Assembly (NCBI GenBank): GCA_018333895.1
Contig: JAGXSJ010000095.1
Span: 1 to 54,990, forward strand
Direction of reading: 5' to 3'
DNA length: 54,990 nucleotides
Source: Truepera sp.
GTDB taxonomy: Bacteria > Deinococcota > Deinococci > Deinococcales > Trueperaceae
In this document: piece after piece, positions 16,376-24,049 of the stretch
How the letters are laid out: every line of letters begins with the position of its first letter
Numbering within the stretch: the stretch's first letter is position 1
Notes under the pieces: model-generated
Database searches by the model: none
What the model was told of the DNA's origin: nothing
The model's input: the letters and a program-made list of their open reading frames with translations, nothing else
Position numbers and translations under genes: made by a program

Positions 16376-16386
16376 GGCGAACTCCT

Positions 16387-16529
16387 CCGAAAACAGGAGC
16401 TAGAAGCCAGGAGTCAGGAGCCAGTAGAGGCGAAACCTTCGGACTGAGGCCTGTTCCTTCACTACCCTTCGCGTTGCTCAGGGCAGGCTGTTCAGGACAA
16501 GCAGGGCAAAGCCTCGTGTTCACCCTATT
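16387..16529 (-). repeat. Intergenic leader element, locus 4 (7-bp tandem-repeat variant)
   Basis: Read on the minus strand, a 12-codon frame (16558 to 16520, starting MWEASPRGM) runs into AATAGGG and GAACACGAGG, the same words as locus 1. About 85 bases later CGCCTCTAC is followed by four 7-bp units of the form TRRCTYC (plus-strand 16396-16423), then TGTTTTCGGAGGAG and the lipase ATG. Locus 2 has TGTTTTTTCGGAGGAG at the same point. The block therefore belongs to the same element family with a different repeat unit. Confidence 0.75.
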
Positions 16530-16565
16530 CTCATCCCTCGTGGTGAGGCTTCCCACATGGGCAAT

Positions 16566-16844
16566 TCATCCCCCATCACCCAGGTTAGGGTCGGCCAGCT
16601 CCGTAAGCTGATACTCCACCTCCTCCATCACCGGGTTGCTGAGCACCTTGGTGGCGATCTCGGCTAACTGCGCCTCGACCGCCGACCGCTCGCCCTCCAG
16701 GGTAAGCTCGATCCGCTTGCCGACCCGCAGATTGCTGAGATTGGTGTGGCCGAGGCGCCTGAGCGTGGTCTCGACCGCCCGGCCCTGTGGGTCGAGGATC
16801 GACTTCTTGAGCATGACCTGTACGACAGCTAGGTATTCAGGCAT
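16566..16844 (-). CDS. purS: PurS, small subunit of phosphoribosylformylglycinamidine synthase
   Basis: A protein of about 92 residues of the PurS family, which bridges PurL and PurQ in step four of purine synthesis. It has VQVMLKKSILDPQGRAVETTL, then SNLRVGKRIEL and a C-terminal NPVMEEVEYQL. The start is ATG at 16844, overlapping the purC stop as TGATG; a GTG one codon earlier is possible. PurL and PurQ are not in the window, so the operon continues elsewhere or is scattered. Confidence 0.93.
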   Translation of the reverse strand: MPEYLAVVQVMLKKSILDPQGRAVETTLRRLGHTNLSNLRVGKRIELTLEGERSAVEAQLAEIATKVLSNPVMEEVEYQLTELADPNLGDGG

Positions 16845-17581
16845 CACCCCTCCATCACGCGGCGCAGCACCTCTTGATAGGCCTCTTCGACCCGGCCTAG
16901 ATCGCGCCGGAACCGGTCTTTATCGAGTTTTTCACCGGTCTGGGCGTCCCACAGGCGGCAGGTATCCGGGCTGATCTCATCGGCCAAGAGCAGCTGACCC
17001 GTGGCGGTGAGGCCAAACTCGAGCTTGAAGTCGATGAGCCTAAGCCTGCGCGCAGCGAAAAAATCGCTGAGCAGCGCATTGACACGCCGCGAAAGCGCCC
17101 GCAGCTCATCAAGCTGCTCCGGCGTAGCTAGGCCCAGCGCGACCGCGGTGTCATCGTTCATGGGCGGGTCTTGCAGCGCGTCGCTTTTAAGGCACCATTC
17201 GAGCACCGGAGGCTGCAAGGGAAGCCCCTCGTCCACGCCGTAGCGCTTAGCAAACGAGCCCGCCGCCAGGTTGCGCACCACCACCTCTACCGGGATGATG
17301 GTCACGGCCTTAACGAGCTGCTCGCGCTCAGAGAGCTGGGCGACGAGGTGAGTCGGCACCCCGTGAGCCTCGAGATATGAGAGGAGGCAGGCCGTCACGG
17401 CGTTATTAACGACCCCCTTGTTGGCGATGGTGCCGCGCTTTTGGGCGTTAAACGCGGTAGCATCGTCCTTGAACTCAACGATATAAAGATCAGGGCTGCT
17501 GGTGTTGTAGACCTTCTTGGCCTTCCCCTCATAACGGAGGGTTAGCCTCTGGGGTACGTGATTCACGCCTTGACTATACAC
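16844..17581 (-). CDS. purC: PurC, SAICAR synthetase
   Basis: A 245-residue enzyme that joins aspartate to CAIR using ATP (step eight of purine synthesis). Motifs are YEGKAKKVY near the N-terminus, [24 protein letters not shown] and [14 protein letters not shown]. The family N-terminus begins near residue 14, so the true start may be a GTG a few codons inside; the ATG at 17581 has a G-rich run GGGGGTGT before it. It overlaps purS and diverges from the HEPN gene at 17660. Confidence 0.94.
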   Translation of the reverse strand: MYSQGVNHVPQRLTLRYEGKAKKVYNTSSPDLYIVEFKDDATAFNAQKRGTIANKGVVNNAVTACLLSYLEAHGVPTHLVAQLSEREQLVKAVTIIPVEVVVRNLAAGSFAKRYGVDEGLPLQPPVLEWCLKSDALQDPPMNDDTAVALGLATPEQLDELRALSRRVNALLSDFFAARRLRLIDFKLEFGLTATGQLLLADEISPDTCRLWDAQTGEKLDKDRFRRDLGRVEEAYQEVLRRVMEG

Positions 17582-17647
17582 CCCCAGCGGAGAACCTGGG
17601 CAGGCTCGCGCTCGTCGGTCATTGTGGAGCTAGCAGGTACAAGGCGC

Positions 17648-17653
17648 TACAAT
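17648..17653 (+). promoter_or_regulatory. -10 hexamer TACAAT, leaderless type
   Basis: TACAAT lies 6 bases before the GTG at 17660. The HEPN domain begins just after that codon and there is no Shine-Dalgarno, so a leaderless transcript is likely. TTGTGG at 17622-17627 is a poor -35 because of its 20-base spacing. Confidence 0.5.
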
Positions 17654-17659
17654 AGTTCC

Positions 17660-18061
17660 GTGGCTGTCTTTGACCATGGTGAGTATCAGCGCTGGCTGGC
17701 TCAAGCCGAACACACCCTGGCCTCAGCACGGCGTGACGCCGAGGCGGGCGATTTTGCCTGGGCCTGCTTCAAGGCGCACCAGGCAGGCGAGTACGCTGTT
17801 AAAGCGCTCCTCCGAGGGCTTGGCAGGCCTGCCTACGGGCAAGCTATCCGCCGTCTTTTGCAGGAGGTAGCTGCTCTAGCACTCGAGGTGTCCGTGGATA
17901 TCCAGGCGGCCGGTCAGCTACTTGACCGCCACTACGAACCCACACGCTATCCTGATGCTTACCCGGAAGGAAGTCCGCACGAGTATTACGACGCTCGAGC
18001 CGCCGAGGAGGCCCTAAATGCTGCCCATCAGATCTTCGGCTGGATTAAAAGCGTTGAGTAG
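17660..18061 (+). CDS. HEPN-domain protein, module 1 (HepT-like)
   Basis: A protein of about 133 residues with the HEPN fold: an N-terminal helix EYQRWLAQAEHTLASARRD, then FKAHQAGEYAVKALL and DRHYEPTRYPDAYPEG, typical of the HEPN family that pairs with minimal nucleotidyltransferases. In characterised HepT/MntA pairs the HEPN protein is an RNase toxin silenced by AMPylation. A canonical RxxxxH is not evident, but RYPDAY is the usual motif of this subfamily. GTG at 17660 is chosen because the conserved domain starts there and TACAAT precedes it. It overlaps the nucleotidyltransferase gene. Confidence 0.82.
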   Translation: MAVFDHGEYQRWLAQAEHTLASARRDAEAGDFAWACFKAHQAGEYAVKALLRGLGRPAYGQAIRRLLQEVAALALEVSVDIQAAGQLLDRHYEPTRYPDAYPEGSPHEYYDARAAEEALNAAHQIFGWIKSVE

Positions 18062-18368
18062 GGCGCGAGCACGCGAGCGCGAAGCCCTCATCCGCGAAGC
18101 CTCCGCCTATGCCGAGCGCCTTCGCCGCGAGCTGCCCGGGGCGCAGGTTTTTCTATACGGTTCGGTGGCGCGGGGCGATTGGAATCTGCACAGCGACATC
18201 GACCTGCTGGTGGTGGGTGATCTACCCGCCGAGCCGCTGGCGCGTAGCGCTCTCCTTTACCGCTTTGTACAGGGACACGAGGAGCCCAAGGGCCTAACGC
18301 ACGACGAGTTCGGCAAGCTTAAGCATCAGGGAAAGCTGTGGTATCTCGCAGGAGCGCTCGAGCTCTAG
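18018..18368 (+). CDS. Minimal nucleotidyltransferase, module 1 (MntA-like)
   Basis: A 116-residue protein with the polymerase-beta nucleotidyltransferase signature GSVARGDWNLHSDIDLLV (GS-x10-DxD). In type VII toxin-antitoxin pairs this protein transfers AMP from ATP to the HEPN partner. It overlaps the HEPN gene; ATG at 18018 gives a 44-base overlap, while TTG at 18054 would give a TTGAGTAG coupling and a more typical length. Whether the pair is a toxin-antitoxin system here is inferred from family and synteny. Confidence 0.83.
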   Translation: MLPIRSSAGLKALSRARAREREALIREASAYAERLRRELPGAQVFLYGSVARGDWNLHSDIDLLVVGDLPAEPLARSALLYRFVQGHEEPKGLTHDEFGKLKHQGKLWYLAGALEL

Positions 18369-18371
18369 TCG

Positions 18372-18644
18372 CTAGCGCACGTTCTGCACGACAACGCCTG
18401 ACGTAGCGGCCCACGGCAGTTCGCGGTCTCGCTCGGCGCGCTCTTCGGCAAGCAATGAGGCCGCCGTTACACCCAGTTCGCTTTCGGGGCGCCCAGCCAG
18501 CCGCTGTTGCCATTCGCGCCGGGCCAGCTCCCGCTCGAGCCCTTCCAGCACGATCTCGCTCAGGGTACGGCGGCTATCTGCGGCCACTCTCCGCAGGCGC
18601 TCGTGCAAGTGCTCGGGCACGTTCTTGACCTGTAGGTTGGCCAT
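18372..18644 (-). CDS. FitA/VapB-like ribbon-helix-helix antitoxin, no adjacent toxin
   Basis: A 90-residue protein beginning MANLQVKNVPEHLHERLR, the classic FitA-type ribbon-helix-helix N-terminus, followed by SRRTLSEIVLEGLERELARREW. The C-terminal half would neutralise a PIN-domain toxin, but none is adjacent: only three bases separate its stop from the convergent nucleotidyltransferase gene. It is an orphan antitoxin or an independent regulator. The ATG is 6 bases from a TATAAT. Confidence 0.8.
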   Translation of the reverse strand: MANLQVKNVPEHLHERLRRVAADSRRTLSEIVLEGLERELARREWQQRLAGRPESELGVTAASLLAEERAERDRELPWAATSGVVVQNVR

Positions 18645-18650
18645 GGCATG

Positions 18651-18667
18651 ATTATAGCATGATTATA
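18651..18667 (-). promoter_or_regulatory. Duplicated -10 box (TATAAT twice, 11 bp apart)
   Basis: On the minus strand TATAAT occurs at 18656-18651 and again at 18667-18662, inside an 11-bp direct repeat GCTATAATCAT. The nearer copy is 6 bases from the ATG at 18644 and there is no Shine-Dalgarno, so a leaderless transcript is expected. The second copy would give a leader about 11 bases longer. No clear -35 is visible. Confidence 0.6.
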
Positions 18668-18696
18668 GCATGCCAGAAACATGCTAGGGCAGGACA

Positions 18697-20001
18697 CTAC
18701 AGCCCGAAGCGAGCATAGATCTCATCAACAAAGCGCAAGTACCACGCCGGATCAAACGCCTCATCAAGTTCGGTATCGCTTAGGAGGTTCTCCGCGTCGC
18801 TCCTCACCAGCGTTTTCAGATGCTCGCCCGTCTCCCAGGCGGTGAGGCTGCAACGCTGCACCAGCTCGTAAGCCGCCTCGCGCGTCAGCTCTTTGTTGAT
18901 GAGCTTGTGCAGCACCCGCTGCGAGTAGACGAGGCCGTGCAAGGTATCCAGGTTCTGCCGCATAGCCTCAGGGTAGACCACCAGACCCTCGATGACGCCC
19001 GTGAGACGCCGCGTGGCGTAGCTCGCCAGCGCCGTGGTGTCGGGCAGAATCACCCGCTCGACGCTGGAGTGGCTGATGTCGCGCTCGTGCCACAGCGCCA
19101 CGTTCTCCAGGGCCGCTTGCAGGTTGCTGCGCATGAGCCGGGCGAGCCCTGAGATGTTCTCGCTGGCGATGGGGTTCTTCTTGTGCGGCATCGAGCTGCT
19201 GCCGGTCTGCCCCTTAGCAAAGCCCTCTTGTGCCTCGCGCACTTCCGTGCGCTGCAGATGGCGGATCTCAATGGCGATGCGCTCCAGGGTCGTCCCCAAA
19301 ATCGCCAGGGCGCTCATGACCTCAGCGTGGCGGTCGCGCGCGACGGTCTGGTTAGTAATCGGGTCAGGCGTAAGCCCCAAACGTTCGGCGACGTGCCGCT
19401 CGACCTCAGGCGGTACGTGGGCGTAGGTGCCTACCGAACCCGAGAGCATGGCCACACTGACCGCCTCACGGGCGCGTTTAAGCCGCACCTCGTCGCGCTG
19501 TGCGGCAGCGTAAAAGTTCAAAAACTTCAGCCCGAAGGTCATCGGCTCGGCGTGAATGCCGTGGGTGCGGCCGATGCAGGGGGTGTGCTTGAAAGCCACA
19601 GCCTTGGCTTTTATGGCCGTCTGCAAGGCGCGCACGTCGTCGAGGATGATGGCGAGCGCCTCGCGCAAGATCAAGTTCTGGGCGGTATCGACCACATCGG
19701 TGCTGGTGAGGCCAAGATGCACGTACCGGGCTTCTTCGCCGACGCGTTCGGCCAGGGCTCGGGTGAAGGCCACGATGTCGTGCTTGGTGTGGCGCTCGAG
19801 CTCGGCCACGCGCAGAGCGAAGGCCTCATCGAGCGGGGCATTGGCTAGCTTCTCGCGGATGCGCCGCGCGGTTCCGGCGGGCACCTCGCCCAGCGCCTCC
19901 CAGGCTTCGGTAGCGGCTAGCTCAACCTCTAACCAGGTCTGGTACCGATGCGCCTCGCTCCACAGGCGCTTCATCTCGGGGGTGGTGTAGCGGTCGATCA
20001 C
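18697..20001 (-). CDS. purB: PurB, adenylosuccinate lyase
   Basis: A 434-residue fumarase-superfamily enzyme that releases fumarate from SAICAR and from adenylosuccinate, giving AICAR and AMP. The signature GSSSMPHKKNP is present, as are GRTHGIHAEPMTFG with the catalytic histidines and HLGLTSTDVVDTAQN. Length is normal. The GTG start at 19999-20001 overlaps the HEPN stop as GTGA and has GAGG eight bases upstream, so it is translationally coupled to the HEPN/nucleotidyltransferase genes before it. Confidence 0.96.
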   Translation of the reverse strand: MIDRYTTPEMKRLWSEAHRYQTWLEVELAATEAWEALGEVPAGTARRIREKLANAPLDEAFALRVAELERHTKHDIVAFTRALAERVGEEARYVHLGLTSTDVVDTAQNLILREALAIILDDVRALQTAIKAKAVAFKHTPCIGRTHGIHAEPMTFGLKFLNFYAAAQRDEVRLKRAREAVSVAMLSGSVGTYAHVPPEVERHVAERLGLTPDPITNQTVARDRHAEVMSALAILGTTLERIAIEIRHLQRTEVREAQEGFAKGQTGSSSMPHKKNPIASENISGLARLMRSNLQAALENVALWHERDISHSSVERVILPDTTALASYATRRLTGVIEGLVVYPEAMRQNLDTLHGLVYSQRVLHKLINKELTREAAYELVQRCSLTAWETGEHLKTLVRSDAENLLSDTELDEAFDPAWYLRFVDEIYARFGL

Positions 20002-20420
20002 GGGTGGACCTCTTCGGGGAGTAGGGAGAGGGTGAAGTGATAGAGCCCTTCGGCTGCCTTAAAGGCTTCGTTGAACTCGTCGCGGCTCGGCTCGAGCGCC
20101 TCGCTGATATAGCGAAAGCGCGTGGCATAGGGCGTTAACAACCTTGCTGCCGACCGGTGATGCTGAAAGGCGGGCTCATAGGCCTCGGCAAGCTTAACCA
20201 AGCGCTCGACGTCGTGCGTCTTTTCGAGTTCGTGCTCGGCAAAGGCGAGAAAGCCCTTGACTGCCTTCTCTCCTGCTTGCTGGCAGTGGTAGACGGCTGT
20301 ATCGAGATAGGGGGCCGAACCCGCCGCCAACCGCTCCGCAGAACCGAGATCACGCTCAGCCCTGGTCAGCCATTGCCGGACGATCTCGCTTTTCGCCTCG
20401 GCCATTTCCTGGTCGCTCAT
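19998..20420 (-). CDS. HEPN-domain protein, module 2
   Basis: A protein of about 140 residues of the HEPN family. Recognisable segments are IVRQWLTRAERDLGSAERL, AVYHCQQAGEKAVKGFL, KTHDVERLVKLA and YATRFRYIS. The ATG at 20420 (MSDQEMAEAKSE) is the natural domain start; a longer in-frame start lies wholly inside the nucleotidyltransferase gene. It overlaps that gene by 65 bases and purB by 4, so all three form one unit. An RNase-toxin role is inferred from the family. Confidence 0.83.
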   Translation of the reverse strand: MSDQEMAEAKSEIVRQWLTRAERDLGSAERLAAGSAPYLDTAVYHCQQAGEKAVKGFLAFAEHELEKTHDVERLVKLAEAYEPAFQHHRSAARLLTPYATRFRYISEALEPSRDEFNEAFKAAEGLYHFTLSLLPEEVHP

Positions 20421-20733
20421 AAAGCAATCTGCCTCTTTTCGCAATCTTGTACTCCAGCGAAGCCCGCACCGGACGAAATCTCTCGAAGCGTGCATGCGTC
20501 CTAAGCAGGATATCTTTAGCCACCTCGATCTCTGAAAGGCTTTGATGTGCTCTCACGGAGTCTCGGTGCGTCGGCGTCCTGTCCCACGGTACGACGATCA
20601 TCAAATCGACGTCGCTGTCCTCGTCCGGCTCACCCCAGGCGTGCGAGCCGAAGAGGTAGATCGCCTCGGGGTCGAACTCTTCGACGAGGCGCCTAATGAT
20701 CTCCTCGAGCACGCTGGCGGGAAGGGACGGCAT
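20356..20733 (-). CDS. Minimal nucleotidyltransferase, module 2
   Basis: A protein of about 125 residues with GSHAWGEPDEDSDVDLMI, the GS-x10-DxD metal and nucleotide site, and a basic C-terminal tail. The ATG at 20733 begins MPSLPASVLEEII; a longer in-frame start extends into the neighbouring remnant and has no family support. CACAAT lies 6 bases before this ATG. Here the order is nucleotidyltransferase then HEPN, the reverse of module 1. It is the first gene of the unit with HEPN and purB. Confidence 0.82.
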   Translation of the reverse strand: MPSLPASVLEEIIRRLVEEFDPEAIYLFGSHAWGEPDEDSDVDLMIVVPWDRTPTHRDSVRAHQSLSEIEVAKDILLRTHARFERFRPVRASLEYKIAKRGRLLYERPGNGRGEKRDRPAMADQG

Positions 20734-20759
20734 GGCTTCATTGTGCCACACCTGCCTCG

Positions 20760-20975
20760 CTATGGCAGGAGCCTGGCGACCACCAGATCTTCGAGCGCCA
20801 AGCCGAGCGACTTGAAGAGCGTGATCTCGCCTGCCGCGCGGCGCCCTGCGCGGCCCATCACCACGTCCGCGATATCGCCCCTCACCGCCCCCCACGACCA
20901 GTTGCGCGCAGCAGCTTGGATCAGGGCGCCTGCCTCGGCCTTGGCCGCTGCCAGATTGTCGACAAAGGGGATACG
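20760..20975 (-). pseudogene. Ornithine cyclodeaminase / mu-crystallin family remnant (C-terminus only)
   Basis: The minus-strand frame gives FVDNLAAAKAEAGALIQAA, then RGDIADVVMGRAG and EITLFKSLGLALEDLVVARL before TAG at 20760-20762. The ITLFKSLGLALED block is diagnostic of ornithine cyclodeaminase-like proteins. Only about 70 of some 320 residues remain, with an in-frame TGA at 20976-20978 marking the break. It lies just upstream of the nucleotidyltransferase/HEPN pair, so insertion of that module, or of whatever lies at 20976-21080, may have destroyed the gene. Confidence 0.85.
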
Positions 20976-21080
20976 TCAGGGGTAATGCAGCCAGCGATGA
21001 GTTTGCGCCGGTATTGATAGAAAGTCAGCCGGTGCTTAGGGCGCGTGCGGTGAAAAGGGTGAGGGCGTAGTCTGGCGTGA

Positions 21081-21086
21081 TAAACT
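21081..21086 (+). promoter_or_regulatory. -10 hexamer TAAACT
   Basis: TAAACT lies 8 bases before the ATG at 21095, separated by GAGGACTG. The spacing allows either a leaderless start or a very short leader with weak SD character. No -35 is evident. Confidence 0.4.
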
Positions 21087-21094
21087 GAGGACTG

Positions 21095-21424
21095 ATGAGA
21101 GCCTTCATTACTGTTCTCTTGCTCGCCCTGCTCGTCGTGGGCCTCTACCTCAGCCGACCCAGCAAGGAGTACTTTGCCGACTACCAAGCCAGGCGGGCCA
21201 GTCCCGAACTGCTGGCTCAGCTTGGGCTAGCCGGGGGTGGCGGGTTTGGTGCGGCAGTGCAGGGCCTCGCCGAAGGCGTCATGCGCGCCGCGCTCGAGGA
21301 GCGGACGCTAGTACAGGACTATCTAGTAGCTCGGGTCTTTACCGTGCCGCTACCCGGCCAGGACTGGCGCGTGCTGGGGGTCGCCGGGCAGTTCTTCACG
21401 CTCTCCCAGCCTCGGCCACAATGA
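21095..21424 (+). CDS. Small membrane-anchored hypothetical protein
   Basis: A 109-residue protein I cannot assign to a family with confidence. It has one N-terminal hydrophobic helix (AFITVLLLALLVVGLYL) and then a soluble domain containing KEYFADYQARRASPELL, LVQDYLVARVFTVPLPG and RVLGVAGQFFTL. The pattern suggests a signal-anchored extracytoplasmic protein, possibly like small DUF4359-type proteins, but this is a guess from appearance. It stands alone 87 bases before gyrA on the same strand. Confidence 0.6.
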   Translation: MRAFITVLLLALLVVGLYLSRPSKEYFADYQARRASPELLAQLGLAGGGGFGAAVQGLAEGVMRAALEERTLVQDYLVARVFTVPLPGQDWRVLGVAGQFFTLSQPRPQ

Positions 21425-21442
21425 CTTAAAGAGCTTATAAGG

Positions 21443-21472
21443 TTGTCTTCGGCCAAGCTGGAGCGGTAAAAT
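21443..21472 (+). promoter_or_regulatory. Promoter of gyrA (TTGTCT, 18-base spacer, TAAAAT)
   Basis: TTGTCT at 21443-21448 and TAAAAT at 21467-21472 are 18 bases apart, upstream of the gyrA Shine-Dalgarno GGAGGT at 21501-21506. The predicted leader is about 30 bases, unlike the leaderless promoters elsewhere in the window. Confidence 0.6.
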
Positions 21473-21511
21473 AACGCGCTTGGTAGGGCTTCGCGCCCGT
21501 GGAGGTTCCTC

Positions 21512-23977
21512 TTGAACGAGGGTCGTGTCGTTCCCATCGCCATCACTGACGAGATCAGGACCAGTTTTATCAATTACGCCATGTCGGTCATCGTCGACCG
21601 GGCGCTGCCGGATGTTAGGGATGGGCTCAAGCCGGTACAGCGGCGCATCCTCTACGCCATGCACGAGCTGGGGCTAGCCAGCAATCGCAAGTATGTCAAG
21701 TCCGCCGGGGTGGTCGGGGAGGTAATCAAGAAGTACCACCCGCACGGTGACGCCGCCATCTACGACGCTATGGTGCGGATGGCCCAGGGCTGGAACCTGC
21801 GCTATCCGCTAGTCGACGGCCAGGGCAACTTCGGCTCCATTGACGGCGACCCGGCCGCCGCTTACCGCTACACCGAAGCGCGCATGACCGCCGTGACCGA
21901 GGCGATTTTGCAGGACATCGACAAGGAGACGGTGGCGTTTAAGCCCAACTTCGACGAAAGCACCGCCGAGCCCGAAGTGCTCCCCTGCGCAGTGCCCAAC
22001 ATGCTGGTCAACGGCGCGGCGGGGATTGCAGTCGGGATGGCCACCAATATCCCGCCTCATAACCTCGGCGAGATTATTGACGGGCTAATCGCCTTGATCG
22101 ACAAGCCGGAGATCACCTTAGACGAGCTGATGCTCTACATTAAGGGGCCAGACTTTCCAACCGGCGGGGTGATGTCTGATCGCGGCATCCGCGAGGCCTT
22201 CGAGACAGGGCGCGGCAGCATCCGCCTACGGGCTAAGGTGCGCTTCGAGGAGCGCAACAACCGCGAGTCGATCGTGGTCACCGAAATCCCCTATCAGGTC
22301 AATAAGACCTCGCTAATCCAGACTGCGGCTAGCTTGGTTAGGAACAAGAGGATCGAGGATATCGCCAACATCCGCGACGAGTCCGACCGCCAGGGGATGC
22401 GCCTCGTTTTTGAGCTTAAGCGCGGAGCCCGCCCTGAGCTAGTATTAAATCAGCTTTATAAGTTCACACAGCTACAGAGCAGCTTTGCTGTTAACAACTT
22501 GGCCATTGTCAACCGCTCGCCGCAGATCTTGCCGCTTAAGCGTGCGCTGGAGCTGTTTCTGGAGCATCGCGCCGAGGTGGTGCGCCGCCGCACCGCCTTT
22601 GAGCTGCGCCAGGCCCAAGAGCGCGCCCATCTCCTGGAAGGTTACTTGATCGCCCTCGACCATCTTGACGAGGTCATCGCGCTAATCCGCGCCTCGCAAG
22701 ACGGCCCCGAGGCTAAGCGCGGCCTGATGAGCGAGTTTAACCTCAGCGAGGCACAGGCGCAGGCGGTCTTGGACATGCGCTTGCAGCGGCTGACCGGGCT
22801 CGAGCGGCACAAGATTCTTGAGGAGTACCGCGAACTGCAAGAGGAGATCGCCCGGCTACAAGCTATTCTTGGTGACGAAGCCCAGCTGTGGCGGGTGATC
22901 CGGGGCGAACTTCGGGAGGTCAAGAAGCAGTTTGCCGACCCCCGCCGCACCCAGATCAGCGCCCTAGAAGGCGATATCAGCAAAGAAGACCTGATCGCCG
23001 AAGCGAGCATGGTAGTCACACTCACCCGCGGCGGCTATATTAAGCGCACCCCTCTGACTAGCTACCGCGCCCAAGCTCGGGGCGGGCGCGGGGTGAGCGC
23101 ACAGCGGCAGAAAACTGACGATATCAATGCGCACCTGATCGTGGCTAACACCCACGACTATCTGCTGTTTTTCACCGACAAGGGGCGCGTCTATCGGGAA
23201 AAAGTCTACGACCTACCTGAGGCCGACCGCGCCGCGCGCGGCAACCATATCCGCAACCTGCTGCCGATTGCTGAAGAGGAGTCGATGCAGACCGTGCTGG
23301 CTATTCGTAGTTTCGACCAGGACGGCTATTTCGTCTTCGCTACGCGCCAGGGGGTGATCAAGAAAACCGCCATCCGTGAATACGGCAATATCAACGCCTC
23401 AGGCTTAATCGCCCTGAACCTGATGGAGGGTGACGAACTGGTGTCGGTCCGGATCACTACCGGTAGCGCCGATATCGTCCTGGCCACCCGTAGCGGACAG
23501 GCCATCCGCTTCACCGAGGGCGAAGTGCGCGATACGGGCCGCGCCACTCAGGGCGTGCGCGGCATTAAGCTCCGCTCAGACGACTTAGTGGTCAGCCTGG
23601 TAGTGGTCGATGAGGGCTACCAAGAGCAGATCGAACTGCTGACCGTCACAGAGTGCGGCTATGGCAAGCGCACCCCCTTAAGTGAGTACCCGCGGCAAGG
23701 CCGCGGTGGGCAAGGCGTAATCACCATGCGCGTAACGGATAAAACCGGACAGCTCGTCAGTCTAGCCCCTGTGCTGGGCCATGAAGAGCTGCTGGTGCTC
23801 TCCGAAGGCGGGGTGTTGATCCGCACCCGCGTTAAGGAGGTCAGCTCCTACGGACGTCCTTCGCAAGGGGTCACTATCATGCGCTTAGGTGAGGGCGACC
23901 GCGCCGTCTCAGCCACCGTTATGCCCGATGAGGAGGCGCTCGGCCACCACGCCCCACTCGCACCGCATCTCAACTGA
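21512..23977 (+). CDS. gyrA: DNA gyrase subunit A
   Basis: An 821-residue type IIA topoisomerase breakage-reunion subunit. The winged-helix region [19 protein letters not shown] is followed by the quinolone-resistance region [14 protein letters not shown] and the catalytic tyrosine at about residue 120 in RYTEARM. The C-terminal beta-pinwheel has a gyrase-box-like ARGGRGV near residue 525. I call it GyrA rather than ParC because of that box and the length. The start is TTG at 21512 with GGAGGT at 21501-21506. Position 81 is Ala where E. coli has quinolone-contacting Ser83. Confidence 0.92.
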   Translation: MNEGRVVPIAITDEIRTSFINYAMSVIVDRALPDVRDGLKPVQRRILYAMHELGLASNRKYVKSAGVVGEVIKKYHPHGDAAIYDAMVRMAQGWNLRYPLVDGQGNFGSIDGDPAAAYRYTEARMTAVTEAILQDIDKETVAFKPNFDESTAEPEVLPCAVPNMLVNGAAGIAVGMATNIPPHNLGEIIDGLIALIDKPEITLDELMLYIKGPDFPTGGVMSDRGIREAFETGRGSIRLRAKVRFEERNNRESIVVTEIPYQVNKTSLIQTAASLVRNKRIEDIANIRDESDRQGMRLVFELKRGARPELVLNQLYKFTQLQSSFAVNNLAIVNRSPQILPLKRALELFLEHRAEVVRRRTAFELRQAQERAHLLEGYLIALDHLDEVIALIRASQDGPEAKRGLMSEFNLSEAQAQAVLDMRLQRLTGLERHKILEEYRELQEEIARLQAILGDEAQLWRVIRGELREVKKQFADPRRTQISALEGDISKEDLIAEASMVVTLTRGGYIKRTPLTSYRAQARGGRGVSAQRQKTDDINAHLIVANTHDYLLFFTDKGRVYREKVYDLPEADRAARGNHIRNLLPIAEEESMQTVLAIRSFDQDGYFVFATRQGVIKKTAIREYGNINASGLIALNLMEGDELVSVRITTGSADIVLATRSGQAIRFTEGEVRDTGRATQGVRGIKLRSDDLVVSLVVVDEGYQEQIELLTVTECGYGKRTPLSEYPRQGRGGQGVITMRVTDKTGQLVSLAPVLGHEELLVLSEGGVLIRTRVKEVSSYGRPSQGVTIMRLGEGDRAVSATVMPDEEALGHHAPLAPHLN

Positions 23978-24049
23978 GTCGTCAATGGTGGATCCAAACT
24001 CCTTACCAGACCGCAACTTGGTAGCCTCATAGCTGCTTTTGGGAGTGCT

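Noticed and set aside
15840-16556. Long minus-strand open frame overlapping the lipase gene
   Set aside because: It runs in another frame of the lipase and through the repeat element; its product is low-complexity with no family features.
17622-17653. TTGTGG with TACAAT as a full promoter for the HEPN gene
   Set aside because: The 20-base spacer is too long for a normal -35/-10 pair; only the -10 is reported.
20921-21187. Minus-strand frame containing HRLTFYQYRRKLIAG as a possible transposase fragment
   Set aside because: I cannot match it to a transposase family; it mixes the antisense of the small membrane protein gene with the unexplained segment, so it is kept only as a note.
21512-23977. 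ParC instead of GyrA
   Set aside because: The length, the intact beta-pinwheel and the ARGGRGV gyrase-box-like motif favour GyrA, although a species with a single type IIA enzyme would blur the distinction.
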